A stretch of DNA of 64,000 nucleotides from an uncultured Pelagibacteraceae bacterium (GTDB lineage: Bacteria; Pseudomonadota; Alphaproteobacteria; Pelagibacterales; Pelagibacteraceae): assembly GCA_902628195.1 (NCBI GenBank), contig CACOLY010000001.1:124001-188000 (forward strand), read 5' to 3'. Both the position numbers and the translations under genes were made by a program. Shown here in pieces: positions 54,905-64,000 of the stretch. Below the pieces are notes generated by a model. It was given only the letters and a program-made list of their open reading frames with translations. It had not been told where the DNA came from and searched no databases. The first letter of the stretch is position 1. Each line of letters starts with the position of its first letter.

Positions 54905-55245
54905 AATCTATTTATTAATATAATTGTAAATAATGGAATTACCACTGCTGATATATATAAAACCGTGTTTGCGACATTTTTGATTTTATTATTTTTAATA
55001 TAATCTTCAAAAACCTCACTAATACTTAAAGCTGAAAAAAAATATGCATTAATAATAAATAAACTAAATAAAAACTTTGATAATGGATTTGTGAAAAAAT
55101 TTACAACAATGAAATATTCTTGATCATAAATTGATATAAAATTCAAAATAAACCATATCATTAAAGGAACTAATATAGCTCCACTGATTTTTAAAAAAAT
55201 CCATTTCTTAGTCGCGTTAATCATTTCAAAAAAAATTTTTTCCAA
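54901..55245 (-). CDS. sdhD: Succinate dehydrogenase membrane anchor subunit SdhD
   Basis: A 114-residue protein with three hydrophobic helices (about 15-37, 55-77 and 85-110), as expected of SdhD, which with SdhC holds haem b and the quinone site. Sequence identity to the family is low, so the call depends on position between sdhC and sdhA and on topology. It overlaps sdhC by 20 bases and sdhA by four. Confidence 0.85.
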   Translation of the reverse strand: MEKIFFEMINATKKWIFLKISGAILVPLMIWFILNFISIYDQEYFIVVNFFTNPLSKFLFSLFIINAYFFSALSISEVFEDYIKNNKIKNVANTVLYISAVVIPLFTIILINRL

Positions 55246-55609
55246 CTAAATAAAAAAATATAGTTAACACTATTGATCCAAATATTACTATTAGACCTGT
55301 TATTTTTGTCGTTTTAATTTCAAATCCATAACCAAAATCCATTATTGCATGTCTAATTTCACTCAAAATCTGAAAAGAAAAAGACCAAGTAAGTCCTAGA
55401 ATTAAAAATTTACCTATAATTGAGTTTAAAAAAAAATAAAAAAATTTGTAATTAGTTTCACCAAGAATAAGAATAGAAGCTAGCAAGCAGATAAATGTAA
55501 TTGCAATTATATTTATTATTCCTGTTATTCTATGTGAGATAGATACCAATGATGAGATATGCCATTTATAAATTTGAATATGAGGAGATAGCGGTTGTTT
55601 ATTTTCCAT
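55226..55609 (-). CDS. sdhC: Succinate dehydrogenase cytochrome b subunit SdhC
   Basis: A 127-residue SdhC with three transmembrane helices. The N-terminal QPLSPHIQIYKW and the segment SSLVSISHRITGIINI are the SdhC signature, and the haem-ligand type histidine is in LSEIRHAIMDFGYG. It is the first gene of sdhCDAB. Its start lies inside the end of asd (11-base overlap), so it probably shares a transcript with genes upstream. Confidence 0.94.
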   Translation of the reverse strand: MENKQPLSPHIQIYKWHISSLVSISHRITGIINIIAITFICLLASILILGETNYKFFYFFLNSIIGKFLILGLTWSFSFQILSEIRHAIMDFGYGFEIKTTKITGLIVIFGSIVLTIFFYLVGKNFF

Positions 55610-56606
55610 AAAAATTATTTTTAATTAATGTTTCAGCTATTTCCACTGCGTTCAAAGCCGCGCCTCTTAAGAGATTATCTGAAACAATCCATAAATTTAA
55701 TCCATTTTTTATAGTTTTATCCTCTCTTATTCTTGAAATAAATGTTTCATCTTTTCCCTCAGCTTCCAATGGTGTCGAATATCCACCGTCAATTCTCTCA
55801 TCAATAACTTTACAACCTTCAAAATTATCTAATGCACTTCTAACTTTTTCTAGAGAAAATGGTTTTTCAAATTGTATGTTAACTGATTCTGAATGTGAAA
55901 CAGAAATTGGTAATCTTACACATGTTGCTGTAAGATCAATCTTATCATCTAAAATTTTTTTTGTTTCTTTACTCATTTTTAACTCTTCTTTTGTATAACC
56001 ATCTTCTGCAAAAACATCTATATGAGGAATAGCATTAAAAGCTATTTGTTTTGTAAAATTTTTAGATTTAACATTTTTACCATTTAAAACTAATTTAGTT
56101 TGGTCAATTAACTCATCCATAGGTGCCTTGCCACCACCTGAGACTGATTGGTATGTTGAGACTACTATTCTTTTAATTACAAAAAGATCATGTAAAGGTT
56201 TACAAGCAATTACCAATTGTGCTGTTGAACAATTGGGATTAGCAATAATATTTTTTTTTATTTGATCTAAATGATTTGAATTAACTTGGGGGACAATTAA
56301 AGGCACATCTGGATCCATTCTAAAAAAACTTGAATTATCAATAACTAAACAATGCTTTGCAGCTTTTTCGGCAAATTTTTCTGAGATTTTTTTTCCTGCA
56401 GCAAAAAAAGCAATTTTAACTTTAGAAAAATCAAAATTTTCTAAATTTAAAACCTCATGATCTTTACCTTTAAAAAAAATTTTTTGGCCTTCGCTTTTTG
56501 ATGAAGCAACTAAATATAAATTATCAAAAGACAATTCTTTTTTTTCAAGAACTTCTAACGTTTTTCTTCCAACATTTCCAGTTGCTCCAACTATTGCAAT
56601 ATTCAT
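55599..56606 (-). CDS. asd: Aspartate-semialdehyde dehydrogenase
   Basis: A 335-residue NADPH-dependent enzyme that reduces aspartyl phosphate to aspartate semialdehyde, the branch point for lysine, threonine, methionine and diaminopimelate. IVGATGNVGRKTLEVLE binds NADP. The catalytic cysteine is Cys126 in IANPNCSTAQLV, and SVSHSESVNIQF matches the substrate-binding region. It sits between dmdA (15 bases upstream) and sdhC. A homoserine role connects it to the metX gene elsewhere in the window. Confidence 0.96.
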   Translation of the reverse strand: MNIAIVGATGNVGRKTLEVLEKKELSFDNLYLVASSKSEGQKIFFKGKDHEVLNLENFDFSKVKIAFFAAGKKISEKFAEKAAKHCLVIDNSSFFRMDPDVPLIVPQVNSNHLDQIKKNIIANPNCSTAQLVIACKPLHDLFVIKRIVVSTYQSVSGGGKAPMDELIDQTKLVLNGKNVKSKNFTKQIAFNAIPHIDVFAEDGYTKEELKMSKETKKILDDKIDLTATCVRLPISVSHSESVNIQFEKPFSLEKVRSALDNFEGCKVIDERIDGGYSTPLEAEGKDETFISRIREDKTIKNGLNLWIVSDNLLRGAALNAVEIAETLIKNNFYGK

Positions 56607-56621
56607 GATGTAGGTTTTATA

Positions 56622-57731
56622 CTAGATGAAAGGTAAATCGCAAACTTTAACAGTAAAAGAATTTCCTTCAATTTCCAACAAACCTGATGTAGATGCTTTA
56701 CAATAAGGCTCATTTATCATTGCTATACCTATAACTTTTTTAAAATGAGGCGAATAACAAGCTGATCTAAGATCACCAATAAAATTATCTCTATCATCCT
56801 TAATATTTAAAGATTTAGTTAAATTAATTTTATCAGTGTCGATATAAACACCCATTAATTTTCGCTTTATGCCTTCTTTTTTAATTTTTTTTAATTTTTC
56901 TTTTCCTAAAAAAGATATATCGGTGTCTAAATTTACATACTTCTCAAAACCACACTCGAAAGGATTATCGTTATTATCAAAATCATTCCCATAAGATAAA
57001 AGGCCACTTTCAATTCTTTCTATAAGATTGGGACAACCAGGCTTTAAGTTAAATTCTTTACCTATTTCAAATAAATGATCATAAAGATCCAAACCAGATT
57101 GAGTATTTTCTACATACACTTCAAAACCTCCTTGTTTTGACCAGCCAGATCTTGCAATCAAATGCTTAACACCTTTGAAATCAAAATAATCAAAACCAAA
57201 AAATTTTAATTCTGTAATTTTTTTTCCAAAAACTTTTTCCATTAAGCTAAATGATTTTGGTCCTTGTATCGCAATAATATCAACATTAGGCTCAAAAATT
57301 TTAACTTTAAAATTATTTCCAGATGCAATACCTTTTGCAAAAAAAATAACATCTGAGTCAGCGATTGAAATCCACCATCTATCTTCAGATAATTTTAAAA
57401 TCACTGGATCATTAACTAAATTTCCATCATCATCAATAATTGGACAATAATAACACCTTCCTATTTTTGATTTTGATAAATCTCTACAAGTCATTAATTG
57501 AACAAGTTTTGCTGCATCTTCCCCGATAATTTCAACTTGTCTTTCAGCAGCTACATCCCAAACTTGAACATCTTTTTTAAGATGGTTACAAGACTCTTCT
57601 ATTGAGCCAAAAGCTGCAGGTAATAACATATGGTTGTAGACAGTATATGCTGTAACCCCTTGCTTTTCTATTCTTGAAGTATATGGAGAACTTCTTACTC
57701 TTCTTGATTTTGCAATTGAATAATTTTTCAT
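56622..57731 (-). CDS. dmdA: Dimethylsulfoniopropionate (DMSP) demethylase
   Basis: A 369-residue, glycine-cleavage T-protein-like enzyme. It transfers one S-methyl group of DMSP to tetrahydrofolate, giving methylmercaptopropionate and 5-methyl-THF. I recognise it as very close to the characterised SAR11 protein: the same 369-residue length, the N-terminus [20 protein letters not shown], the segments [20 protein letters not shown] and FECGFEKYV, and the end VCDLPFI. Similarity at this level, including across the loops, distinguishes it from general GcvT. The gene overlaps the upstream hydrolase by four bases, next to dmdB and dmdC. Confidence 0.95.
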   Translation of the reverse strand: MKNYSIAKSRRVRSSPYTSRIEKQGVTAYTVYNHMLLPAAFGSIEESCNHLKKDVQVWDVAAERQVEIIGEDAAKLVQLMTCRDLSKSKIGRCYYCPIIDDDGNLVNDPVILKLSEDRWWISIADSDVIFFAKGIASGNNFKVKIFEPNVDIIAIQGPKSFSLMEKVFGKKITELKFFGFDYFDFKGVKHLIARSGWSKQGGFEVYVENTQSGLDLYDHLFEIGKEFNLKPGCPNLIERIESGLLSYGNDFDNNDNPFECGFEKYVNLDTDISFLGKEKLKKIKKEGIKRKLMGVYIDTDKINLTKSLNIKDDRDNFIGDLRSACYSPHFKKVIGIAMINEPYCKASTSGLLEIEGNSFTVKVCDLPFI

Positions 57732-58504
57732 GATTTTAAAAATTCAAAAATCTTTTCTCTCATTTCAAAAGCTTTTTCAATCATAATCATATGACCTGAT
57801 CCACTTATCACATGAGTTGTCGAATTTTTAATTAAATTTGAAAATTTTTTACCTGCCTCTAAATTGACCATTTTGTCCAATTCACCTAAAATAAACAAAG
57901 ATGGAAGATTTATTGTTTTTGAAGCCTCAAAACCATTCAAATAATTGTTACACGCTTTTAAATCAACAGCCAATATTTCACTTATATCTCTTGGTGATTG
58001 AATAATTTTTTCTATTGGATTTCCACCTATAAATTTTTTAGAACCTTCATAGCCCCATTTCATCATTAATTTTACAGCATCAGAATCACCATTTTCAGCT
58101 AACTCTATCAAATCAGAGTGAACAGGCATTTTATTTGAACCCCCAATAAAAACTAATTTTTTTAACTTGTTTTTATATTTATAAGCATACTCAAGTACTT
58201 CTAAACAACCTTGAGAGTGACCAACCAAAACTAGATTATTCAAATTCAATTTACTGAATACTTTTTCTAACCAATCAGCAATTTTTTCAATACTATCTAA
58301 ACAAGGCCCATCTGAATTCCCATGTCCAGGCAAATCAATAGATAATACATTAAAATTTTTATTTGAAAAAAACTGTTCTGTCAGGGACCAAACTATATGA
58401 GTGAGACCACTGCCATGTAAAAATACAATAGTTTCTTTATCAGAGTCAATGCCTTGTCCTGCATCAGATGCATAAATACTTTTATTGTCTATTTGAAATA
58501 TCAA
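57728..58504 (-). CDS. Alpha/beta hydrolase inside the DMSP cluster, function unassigned
   Basis: A 258-residue alpha/beta-hydrolase with an intact triad: Ser97 in [11 protein letters not shown], Asp210 in LGELDKMV and His238 in [20 protein letters not shown] near residue 30 is the oxyanion-loop region. There is no signal peptide, so it is probably cytosolic. It is tightly packed between dmdB (8 bases upstream) and dmdA (4-base overlap), which suggests a part in DMSP breakdown. A thioesterase or thioester-hydrolase role on MMPA-CoA or methylthioacryloyl-CoA is possible but unproven. The known hydratase gene dmdD is not in the cluster. Confidence 0.85.
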   Translation of the reverse strand: MIFQIDNKSIYASDAGQGIDSDKETIVFLHGSGLTHIVWSLTEQFFSNKNFNVLSIDLPGHGNSDGPCLDSIEKIADWLEKVFSKLNLNNLVLVGHSQGCLEVLEYAYKYKNKLKKLVFIGGSNKMPVHSDLIELAENGDSDAVKLMMKWGYEGSKKFIGGNPIEKIIQSPRDISEILAVDLKACNNYLNGFEASKTINLPSLFILGELDKMVNLEAGKKFSNLIKNSTTHVISGSGHMIMIEKAFEMREKIFEFLKS

Positions 58505-58512
58505 TTAATTAC

Positions 58513-60129
58513 CTAAAATTTTTTTCTAAGCTCAAACTTCTGAATTTTGCCAGTTGAAGTTTTTGGTAAATCACAAAAAACTACTTGTTTTGGCACCTTG
58601 AATCCTGCCAGTGTTTCCTTACAAAAACTTATTAATTCTTTTTCTGTTACGGGCTTATCTTTGACCATTTCAATAAATGCACATGGCACTTCTCCCCATT
58701 TTTCATCTGGTTTAGCTACCACTGCTGCAATAGACACTGAAGGGTGTTTCGCTAAAGTATTCTCTATTTCTATCGAGGAAATGTTTTCACCTCCTGAAAT
58801 AATAATATCTTTGGACCTGTCTTGAATTTTAACATAACCATCGGGATGCATAACTGCTAAATCGCCAGAATGAAACCACCCACCATGCATAGCTTTGGAT
58901 GTTGCATCCTTATCTTTAAAATATCCTTTCATGACAACATTTCCTTTAATCATTATCTCACCAATTGTTTTTCCATCTTTAGGAACCTCTACCATTGTCT
59001 CTGGATTCATAACTGCTATTCCTTCAGTATTTGGATACCTCACTCCTTGTCTTGCTTTTATCTCATTTTGTTTTTCCTCATCAAATTTATTCCAAGCATC
59101 ATTCCAAGCACATTGAGTAACATGACCATAAGTTTCTGTTAAACCATAGACATGCATCACTTCGAATCCAAGTTCATTCATCTTTTTAAATATAATACTT
59201 GGTGGTGGAGCTCCAGCAGTAAGTACATAAACCTTTTGTTTTAATTTTTTTCTATCAGACTCTGCTGCCCCTGTAATCATATTCAATACAATTGGTGCTC
59301 CACCGAAATGAGTTACATTATACTTATCAATCAATTCAAATATTTTTTTAACATCTATATTTCTTAGACAAATTGTTCTTCCATTTAACATTGGGATAGT
59401 CCACGGATAGCCCCATCCATTACAATGAAACATTGGTACTATTGTTAAAAAATTTAATCTATTAGGCATGTTCCAAGCAACTGCGCTTCCAGTAGACATT
59501 AAATATGATCCTCTGTGATGATAGACAACACCTTTTGGATTTCCTGTTGTTCCAGATGTGTAACTTAACGATATAGCTTGCCATTCATCCTCTGGCATTT
59601 CCCAATTATAATCTTCATCACCAGTACCAAGAAAGCTTTCATACTCTAATTCACCAATTTTCTCACACTTGGACTGATCAGCAAATTTATCATTTATGTC
59701 AATTATAATAATTTTTCTTTTTAAAGTACTTAAAGCTTTTTTTACTTCCACATGGAGTTGTCTATCCACAACTAATACTTTTGCCTCACTGTGATCTAAA
59801 ATATAAGCAATAGTTTTAGCATCTAATCTTATATTAATAGTATTTAATACTGCGCCTGTCATTGGCACTGAGTAATGACCTTCAAAAATTTCTGGAGTAT
59901 TAAAAGCTAAAAAAGAAACAGTATCACCTTTTCCAACACCAATTTTATTTAGTGCACTAGCAAATTTAACTGTTCTTTTATAAACCTGATCCCAAGTATA
60001 TTTACGGTCCTCGTAAATAACCGCCTCATAATTTGGATAAATTTCTTTAGCTCTTTTTAAAAAAGTTAAGGGTGTTAATGGAACATAATTAGCTTTATTT
60101 TTGTCCAAGTTCTTATCGTAATGGCTCAT
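58513..60129 (-). CDS. dmdB: 3-Methylmercaptopropionyl-CoA ligase (DmdB-type)
   Basis: A 538-residue acyl-CoA synthetase of the AMP-forming family. It is expected to activate methylmercaptopropionate with ATP and CoA, step two of the demethylation pathway. The AMP-binding motif is LSYTSGTTGNPKGVVYHH. GLTETYGHV, GWFHSGDLAVMHPDGYV and the catalytic-lysine segment LPKTSTGKIQKFEL are intact. Related DmdB enzymes have been tested in SAR11 and Ruegeria. Position between dmdC and the hydrolase-dmdA pair supports the call, though medium-chain fatty-acid activity is also likely. Confidence 0.9.
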   Translation of the reverse strand: MSHYDKNLDKNKANYVPLTPLTFLKRAKEIYPNYEAVIYEDRKYTWDQVYKRTVKFASALNKIGVGKGDTVSFLAFNTPEIFEGHYSVPMTGAVLNTINIRLDAKTIAYILDHSEAKVLVVDRQLHVEVKKALSTLKRKIIIIDINDKFADQSKCEKIGELEYESFLGTGDEDYNWEMPEDEWQAISLSYTSGTTGNPKGVVYHHRGSYLMSTGSAVAWNMPNRLNFLTIVPMFHCNGWGYPWTIPMLNGRTICLRNIDVKKIFELIDKYNVTHFGGAPIVLNMITGAAESDRKKLKQKVYVLTAGAPPPSIIFKKMNELGFEVMHVYGLTETYGHVTQCAWNDAWNKFDEEKQNEIKARQGVRYPNTEGIAVMNPETMVEVPKDGKTIGEIMIKGNVVMKGYFKDKDATSKAMHGGWFHSGDLAVMHPDGYVKIQDRSKDIIISGGENISSIEIENTLAKHPSVSIAAVVAKPDEKWGEVPCAFIEMVKDKPVTEKELISFCKETLAGFKVPKQVVFCDLPKTSTGKIQKFELRKKF

Positions 60130-60130
60130 A

Positions 60131-61894
60131 TTAATTAAATTTGAAGTTCATTATATTAGAACTACCTGAAATAGCAGTTTTATAATGTTGTTCAGCTCTT
60201 GGCAGGACTTTATCAAAATAGAATTTAGCTGTATTTATCTTGTCATCATAAAAATTTTTATTTTCATTATAATCCTTAAAACTTACCTCTAAAACTTTGA
60301 TCCAAGAGTAGGCAATAGATACATATCCTAATGTTCTTAAATAATCGTTAGCCGCTGCACTTACATCATCCTTTTCGGTTTTATTTTTATCATCTATCCA
60401 TTCGCTAAACTTAGTCAAAATATTTAGATAATGATCAAAATCTTTAATAAACGGTTTAATTTTTTCATTATTAGAATCAATCTCCGATTTTACTAAATCT
60501 AAAAATTTTTTAATAACATTCCCATTTTTATTTGAAAGTTTTCTGAACACTAAATCTGCCGCTTGAACTGAATTTGTCCCCTCATAAATCGGTGTTATTC
60601 TATTATCACGATACAATTGTTCAATCCCCTGATCTTTCGTATAACCATAACCCCCATGTATTTGCATTGCATCATTCGTAATTTCCATAGCTAGATCAGT
60701 GAATAATGATTTTACTACTGGAGTCATTAATGAAACATAATCAGATGCTTCTTGTCTTATTTTATCATTTGGATGATTAAGACTTACTTCGGTTTGTTGT
60801 GATAACCAAAAACATAATGCTCTTTCACCTTCAATTATAGATTTCATATTTAATAATGTTCTCCTAATATCCGCATGTTCTATTATCAAATCTGCACCGT
60901 TTGTTGATTTCGTTTTATTTGTTTTGCCTTGTTTTCTCTCTTTTGCATATGCTAATGAATTTTGATATGCAATTTCAGAAATACCTAGTCCTTGAATACC
61001 AACAACAATTCTCTCAAGATTCATCATTGTGAACATTGCATTCAAACCTTTATCCTTTTGCCCAATCATATATCCTGTAGCTTCATCAAAATTTAATACA
61101 CATGTTGCAGAACCTTTTATCCCCATTTTATTTTCAATAGAACCTGTCGAAATTCCATTTCTAGGTCCTACTTTTCCATCGTCTTTAACAACATATTTTG
61201 GAACTAAAAATAAACTTATGCCTTTTGTTCCAGCAGGAGAGTCGCTTGCTCTTGCCAATACTAAATGAATTATATTCTCAGTTAAATCATGATCACCTGA
61301 AGTAATAAAAATTTTTTGCCCACTTATTTTATAAGTTCCATCTGACTGTTCGGATGCTTTAGTTTTGAGCAGACCCAAATCAGTTCCACATACTGGTTCA
61401 GTTAAGCACATAGTCCCGCTCCATTTTCCTTCAACTATTTTTGGCAAATATTTATCCTTGATTTCATCTGTAGCATGGTGATTTATACAGTTGTAAGCAC
61501 CTATACTTAGTTCACTATAAAGTTTAAAAGAAAGACTTGCAGCAGATAACATTTCATCAAAAAAAGCGCTAACTGTTTTTGGCATTCCTTGGCCTCCATA
61601 TTTTGGGTCGCAAGATAATGAGGTCCAACCATCTTCAATATACTTTTGATATGCTTCTTTGTATCCTGGTGGTGTTCGAACAACTCCATTTTCTAAAACT
61701 GCTGGATTTTCATCTCCAACTTTTGCAAGAGGTAAAATAAGATTTTGATTAATTTTAGCCGCTTCCTGTAAAATATCTTTTACAAGGTCTGAGCTTACTT
61801 CTTTATATTTCTCTAATTCATTATAATTTTTATTGTTTCTTAATTTTTCAAAAAGAAACATCATATCTTCTACTGGTGCTGTATAGCTTGGCAT
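60131..61894 (-). CDS. dmdC: Methylmercaptopropionyl-CoA dehydrogenase (DmdC-type)
   Basis: A 587-residue acyl-CoA dehydrogenase of the long (FadE-like) class, expected to oxidise MMPA-CoA to methylthioacryloyl-CoA with FAD. TMCLTEPVCGTDLGLLKT and YKISGQKIFITSGDHDL line the FAD and substrate site. MQIHGGYGYTKDQGIEQLYRD is the signature region, and IYEGTNSVQAADLV follows. The additional C-terminal domain matches DmdC rather than short-chain acyl-CoA dehydrogenases. It lies 1 base upstream of dmdB and 26 bases after leuB, on the same strand. Confidence 0.9.
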   Translation of the reverse strand: MPSYTAPVEDMMFLFEKLRNNKNYNELEKYKEVSSDLVKDILQEAAKINQNLILPLAKVGDENPAVLENGVVRTPPGYKEAYQKYIEDGWTSLSCDPKYGGQGMPKTVSAFFDEMLSAASLSFKLYSELSIGAYNCINHHATDEIKDKYLPKIVEGKWSGTMCLTEPVCGTDLGLLKTKASEQSDGTYKISGQKIFITSGDHDLTENIIHLVLARASDSPAGTKGISLFLVPKYVVKDDGKVGPRNGISTGSIENKMGIKGSATCVLNFDEATGYMIGQKDKGLNAMFTMMNLERIVVGIQGLGISEIAYQNSLAYAKERKQGKTNKTKSTNGADLIIEHADIRRTLLNMKSIIEGERALCFWLSQQTEVSLNHPNDKIRQEASDYVSLMTPVVKSLFTDLAMEITNDAMQIHGGYGYTKDQGIEQLYRDNRITPIYEGTNSVQAADLVFRKLSNKNGNVIKKFLDLVKSEIDSNNEKIKPFIKDFDHYLNILTKFSEWIDDKNKTEKDDVSAAANDYLRTLGYVSIAYSWIKVLEVSFKDYNENKNFYDDKINTAKFYFDKVLPRAEQHYKTAISGSSNIMNFKFN

Positions 61895-61920
61895 AAATTT
61901 AGTTTAAAATAATTAATTGA

Positions 61921-63027
61921 TTATTGCAATTTTGAAATTATCGCATCACCCATTTGAGATGTTGATACTTCCTTCATTCCTCCAGATAAAATGTCTTTTG
62001 TTCTCAATCCATCATTTAATACGTCTTGCACAGCTTTTTCTAACGCTTCTGCTTCTTTATCTAAATCTAAAGAATATCTTAAAGCCATAGCAAAACTTAA
62101 TATTGTTGCGATTGGATTTGCTATATCTTTACCAGCAATATCTGGAGCAGATCCATGAATAGGTTCATACATTGCTCGCATTTCACCATCTTTATTTTTC
62201 GCTCCTAATGACGCCGAGGGCAAGAGACCTAGCGAGCCTGTTAACATAGAAGCTTGATCAGATAACATATCACCAAATAAATTATCTGTTACAATAACAT
62301 CAAATTGCTTTGGATTCCTTAATAATTGCATTGAACAATTATCTGCAAGCATATGACTCAACTCTACATCTTTGTACTCTTTGTCATGAAGAGTTTGTAC
62401 TTCCTCTTTCCAAAGTTGTCCTGCCTCCATAACATTTGATTTTTCACATGAAGTAACTTTATTAGATCTTTTTTTAGCTAAATCAAATGCAATTCTTGCT
62501 ACACGTATTATTTCGCTACTAGTATAAGTATGGGTATTAATTCCTTTTCTCTCACCATTTTCAATCGGTTTAATACCTCTAGGTTCACCAAAATATATTC
62601 CACCTGTCAATTCTCTTACTATCATTATATCTAAACCAGAAACAATTTCTGGCTTTAAAGTTGAGGCATCAACTAATTGTTTAAAACATATTGCTGGCCT
62701 AAGGTTAGCAAAAAGTTTCAATTCTTTTCTTAATTTAAGAAGTGCTCTTTCGGGTTTTTTTGAAAATTCTAATTTATCCCATTTTGGTCCACCAACTGCA
62801 CCCAACATTACGAATGAACTTTCTAATGCTTTATAAAAAACTTCATCAGTTATTGGAGTGCCATGTTTATCATATGAACAACCACCTGCTAAATCTTCAT
62901 CTATTTCAAAATCCATAGATTTTTTTTTATTGAACCAAGTAACTATTTTTTTAACTTCACCAATAACTTCAGGGCCTATTCCGTCACCGGGAAGAAGTAA
63001 TATCTTTCTTTTATTTACTTTAATCAT
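61921..63027 (-). CDS. leuB: 3-Isopropylmalate dehydrogenase
   Basis: A 368-residue NAD-dependent oxidative decarboxylase of leucine synthesis. [15 protein letters not shown] at the N-terminus, [28 protein letters not shown] and the signature [20 protein letters not shown] are clear. [18 protein letters not shown] binds cofactor. It overlaps leuD by 8 bases, continuing leuC-leuD-leuB. It ends 26 bases before dmdC with no visible terminator, so the leucine transcript may read into the DMSP genes. Confidence 0.97.
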   Translation of the reverse strand: MIKVNKRKILLLPGDGIGPEVIGEVKKIVTWFNKKKSMDFEIDEDLAGGCSYDKHGTPITDEVFYKALESSFVMLGAVGGPKWDKLEFSKKPERALLKLRKELKLFANLRPAICFKQLVDASTLKPEIVSGLDIMIVRELTGGIYFGEPRGIKPIENGERKGINTHTYTSSEIIRVARIAFDLAKKRSNKVTSCEKSNVMEAGQLWKEEVQTLHDKEYKDVELSHMLADNCSMQLLRNPKQFDVIVTDNLFGDMLSDQASMLTGSLGLLPSASLGAKNKDGEMRAMYEPIHGSAPDIAGKDIANPIATILSFAMALRYSLDLDKEAEALEKAVQDVLNDGLRTKDILSGGMKEVSTSQMGDAIISKLQ

Positions 63028-63625
63028 TAAAGATCCATGGTTTTTTAGCTTTTAGATCTTTTTCAAAATTTTCGATTTTCTCCGATTTATTAAGTGAAAG
63101 TGCTATATCGTCTAGTCCCTCTAAAAGACACTTTTTTTTGAAAGGGTCAATTTTGAATTTAATTTCATTATTTCCGTAAACTATTTTTTCTTCATTAAGA
63201 TCTATAGAAACTTCTTCTTTTCTATTTGCATACTCAGATAATTCTTTTATTTTTTCATCATCTAAAATAATTGGTAAAATACCGTTTTTAAAACAATTGT
63301 TATAAAAAATATCTGCAAAGCTTGAACTTATCACACATGTTATACCAAAATCTAATAATGCCCAAGGAGCATGTTCTCTTGAAGAACCACAACCAAAGTT
63401 TTTTCCAGCAATTAAAATTTTTGAATTATCAAATGGGCTCTTATTTAATACAAAGTCATTAATTTTTTTACCGTGTTCATCATACCTCATCTCAAAAAAC
63501 AAATTTTTTCCTAATCCTGTTCTCTTTATTGTCTTAAGAAATTGTTTAGGAATTATCATATCTGTATCAATATTAACTATTGGTAAATATGCCGGAATGC
63601 TCTTTAATGTATTAAATTTTTGCAT
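63020..63625 (-). CDS. leuD: 3-Isopropylmalate dehydratase small subunit
   Basis: A 201-residue swivel-domain subunit which pairs with LeuC to isomerise isopropylmalate. [22 protein letters not shown] at the N-terminus and [21 protein letters not shown] are family hallmarks. [25 protein letters not shown] follows in the standard order. Length matches the family. It abuts leuC and overlaps leuB by eight bases. Confidence 0.97.
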   Translation of the reverse strand: MQKFNTLKSIPAYLPIVNIDTDMIIPKQFLKTIKRTGLGKNLFFEMRYDEHGKKINDFVLNKSPFDNSKILIAGKNFGCGSSREHAPWALLDFGITCVISSSFADIFYNNCFKNGILPIILDDEKIKELSEYANRKEEVSIDLNEEKIVYGNNEIKFKIDPFKKKCLLEGLDDIALSLNKSEKIENFEKDLKAKKPWIFND

Positions 63626-64000
63626 CTAATTTTGATACTTTCTCACGTCATCTAGACTGCCAGAAATTGCTGCTGCTGCTGCCATTCCAGGACTCACTAA
63701 ATGAGTTCTTCCACCTCTTCCTTGTCTTCCCTCAAAATTTCTGTTTGAAGTTGATGCGCATCGCTCTTCGGGTTTTAATTTATCTGCATTCATCGCAAGA
63801 CACATTGAACAACCTGGTTCTCTCCATTCAAAACCAGAATTAACAAATATTTTATCTAATCCCTCTTGTTCTGCCTGTTCTTTTACTAAACCAGATCCAG
63901 GGACAACCATTGCATGAACATGAGAAGCAATTTTTTTGTCTTTAAGAATTTTTGCAGCTTCTCTTAAATCCTCAATTCTTCCATTTGTACAACTTCCAAT
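63626..64000 (-). CDS. leuC: 3-Isopropylmalate dehydratase large subunit (5' end cut off)
   Basis: The last 124 residues of LeuC (full length about 465), whose frame is open to the window edge. [19 protein letters not shown] at the edge carries one iron-sulfur cysteine. [11 protein letters not shown] supplies the other two, completing the [4Fe-4S] set. [21 protein letters not shown] is typical of LeuC. The internal ATG at 63910 is not the start. It heads the leftward leuCDB run and abuts leuD. Confidence 0.97.
   Translation of the reverse strand: MGSCTNGRIEDLREAAKILKDKKIASHVHAMVVPGSGLVKEQAEQEGLDKIFVNSGFEWREPGCSMCLAMNADKLKPEERCASTSNRNFEGRQGRGGRTHLVSPGMAAAAAISGSLDDVRKYQN

Overview
This 64 kb window is a chromosomal segment of a SAR11 alphaproteobacterium (Candidatus Pelagibacter type). 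The evidence is strong A+T bias, very short or absent intergenic gaps, typical alphaproteobacterial gene sets (class I lysyl-tRNA synthetase, ChvG/ChvI, RegA/ActR, metX-metW, F1 ATPase genes apart from F0), and a DmdA that I recognise as the SAR11 DMSP demethylase. I count 62 protein genes. Two are cut by the window edges: an RND pump at the left and leuC at the right. I found no rRNA, tRNA, CRISPR array, insertion sequence or prophage, and no gene-free stretch reaches 300 bases.

Left part (1-26100): RND pump, lytic transglycosylase-like lipoprotein, VanZ-like protein and gpmA. A leftward run follows: polA, chvI-chvG, ahcY, tsaE, amgK-like, murU-like. Then come bioY, regA, and a polyamine operon (ornithine decarboxylase, deoxyhypusine synthase homologue, agmatinase family). 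Next are yhhQ-rpmB, lysS-pyrD, a trkH/AmpG-like/NlpC-P60 operon, and hisC-tyrA.

Middle (26100-35330): a rightward run starts with a SAM-II riboswitch and promoter ahead of metX-metW-gloB. It continues with rplU-rpmA-obgE-proB-proA-nadD-rsfS-ctpA-rppH.

Right part (35316-64000): 25 leftward genes follow one another. They are leuC-leuD-leuB, the DMSP cluster dmdC-dmdB-hydrolase-dmdA, asd, sdhCDAB, mmsA, mdh, sucCD, sucAB-lpdA, priA and atpHAGDC. Carbon from DMSP or semialdehydes can enter the TCA genes, whose electrons and the resulting proton gradient feed ATP synthesis. The sulfur theme (dmdA, metX, ahcY, SAM-II) fits an organism that depends on reduced organic sulfur.

Most genes are conserved core genes. 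The points most worth a second look are the hydrolase inside the dmd cluster with no dmdD nearby, the deoxyhypusine synthase homologue in a bacterial polyamine operon, the SAM-II element with a well-placed promoter, a near-leaderless rpmB promoter, and six convergent gene pairs that all overlap or abut with no room for a terminator between them.
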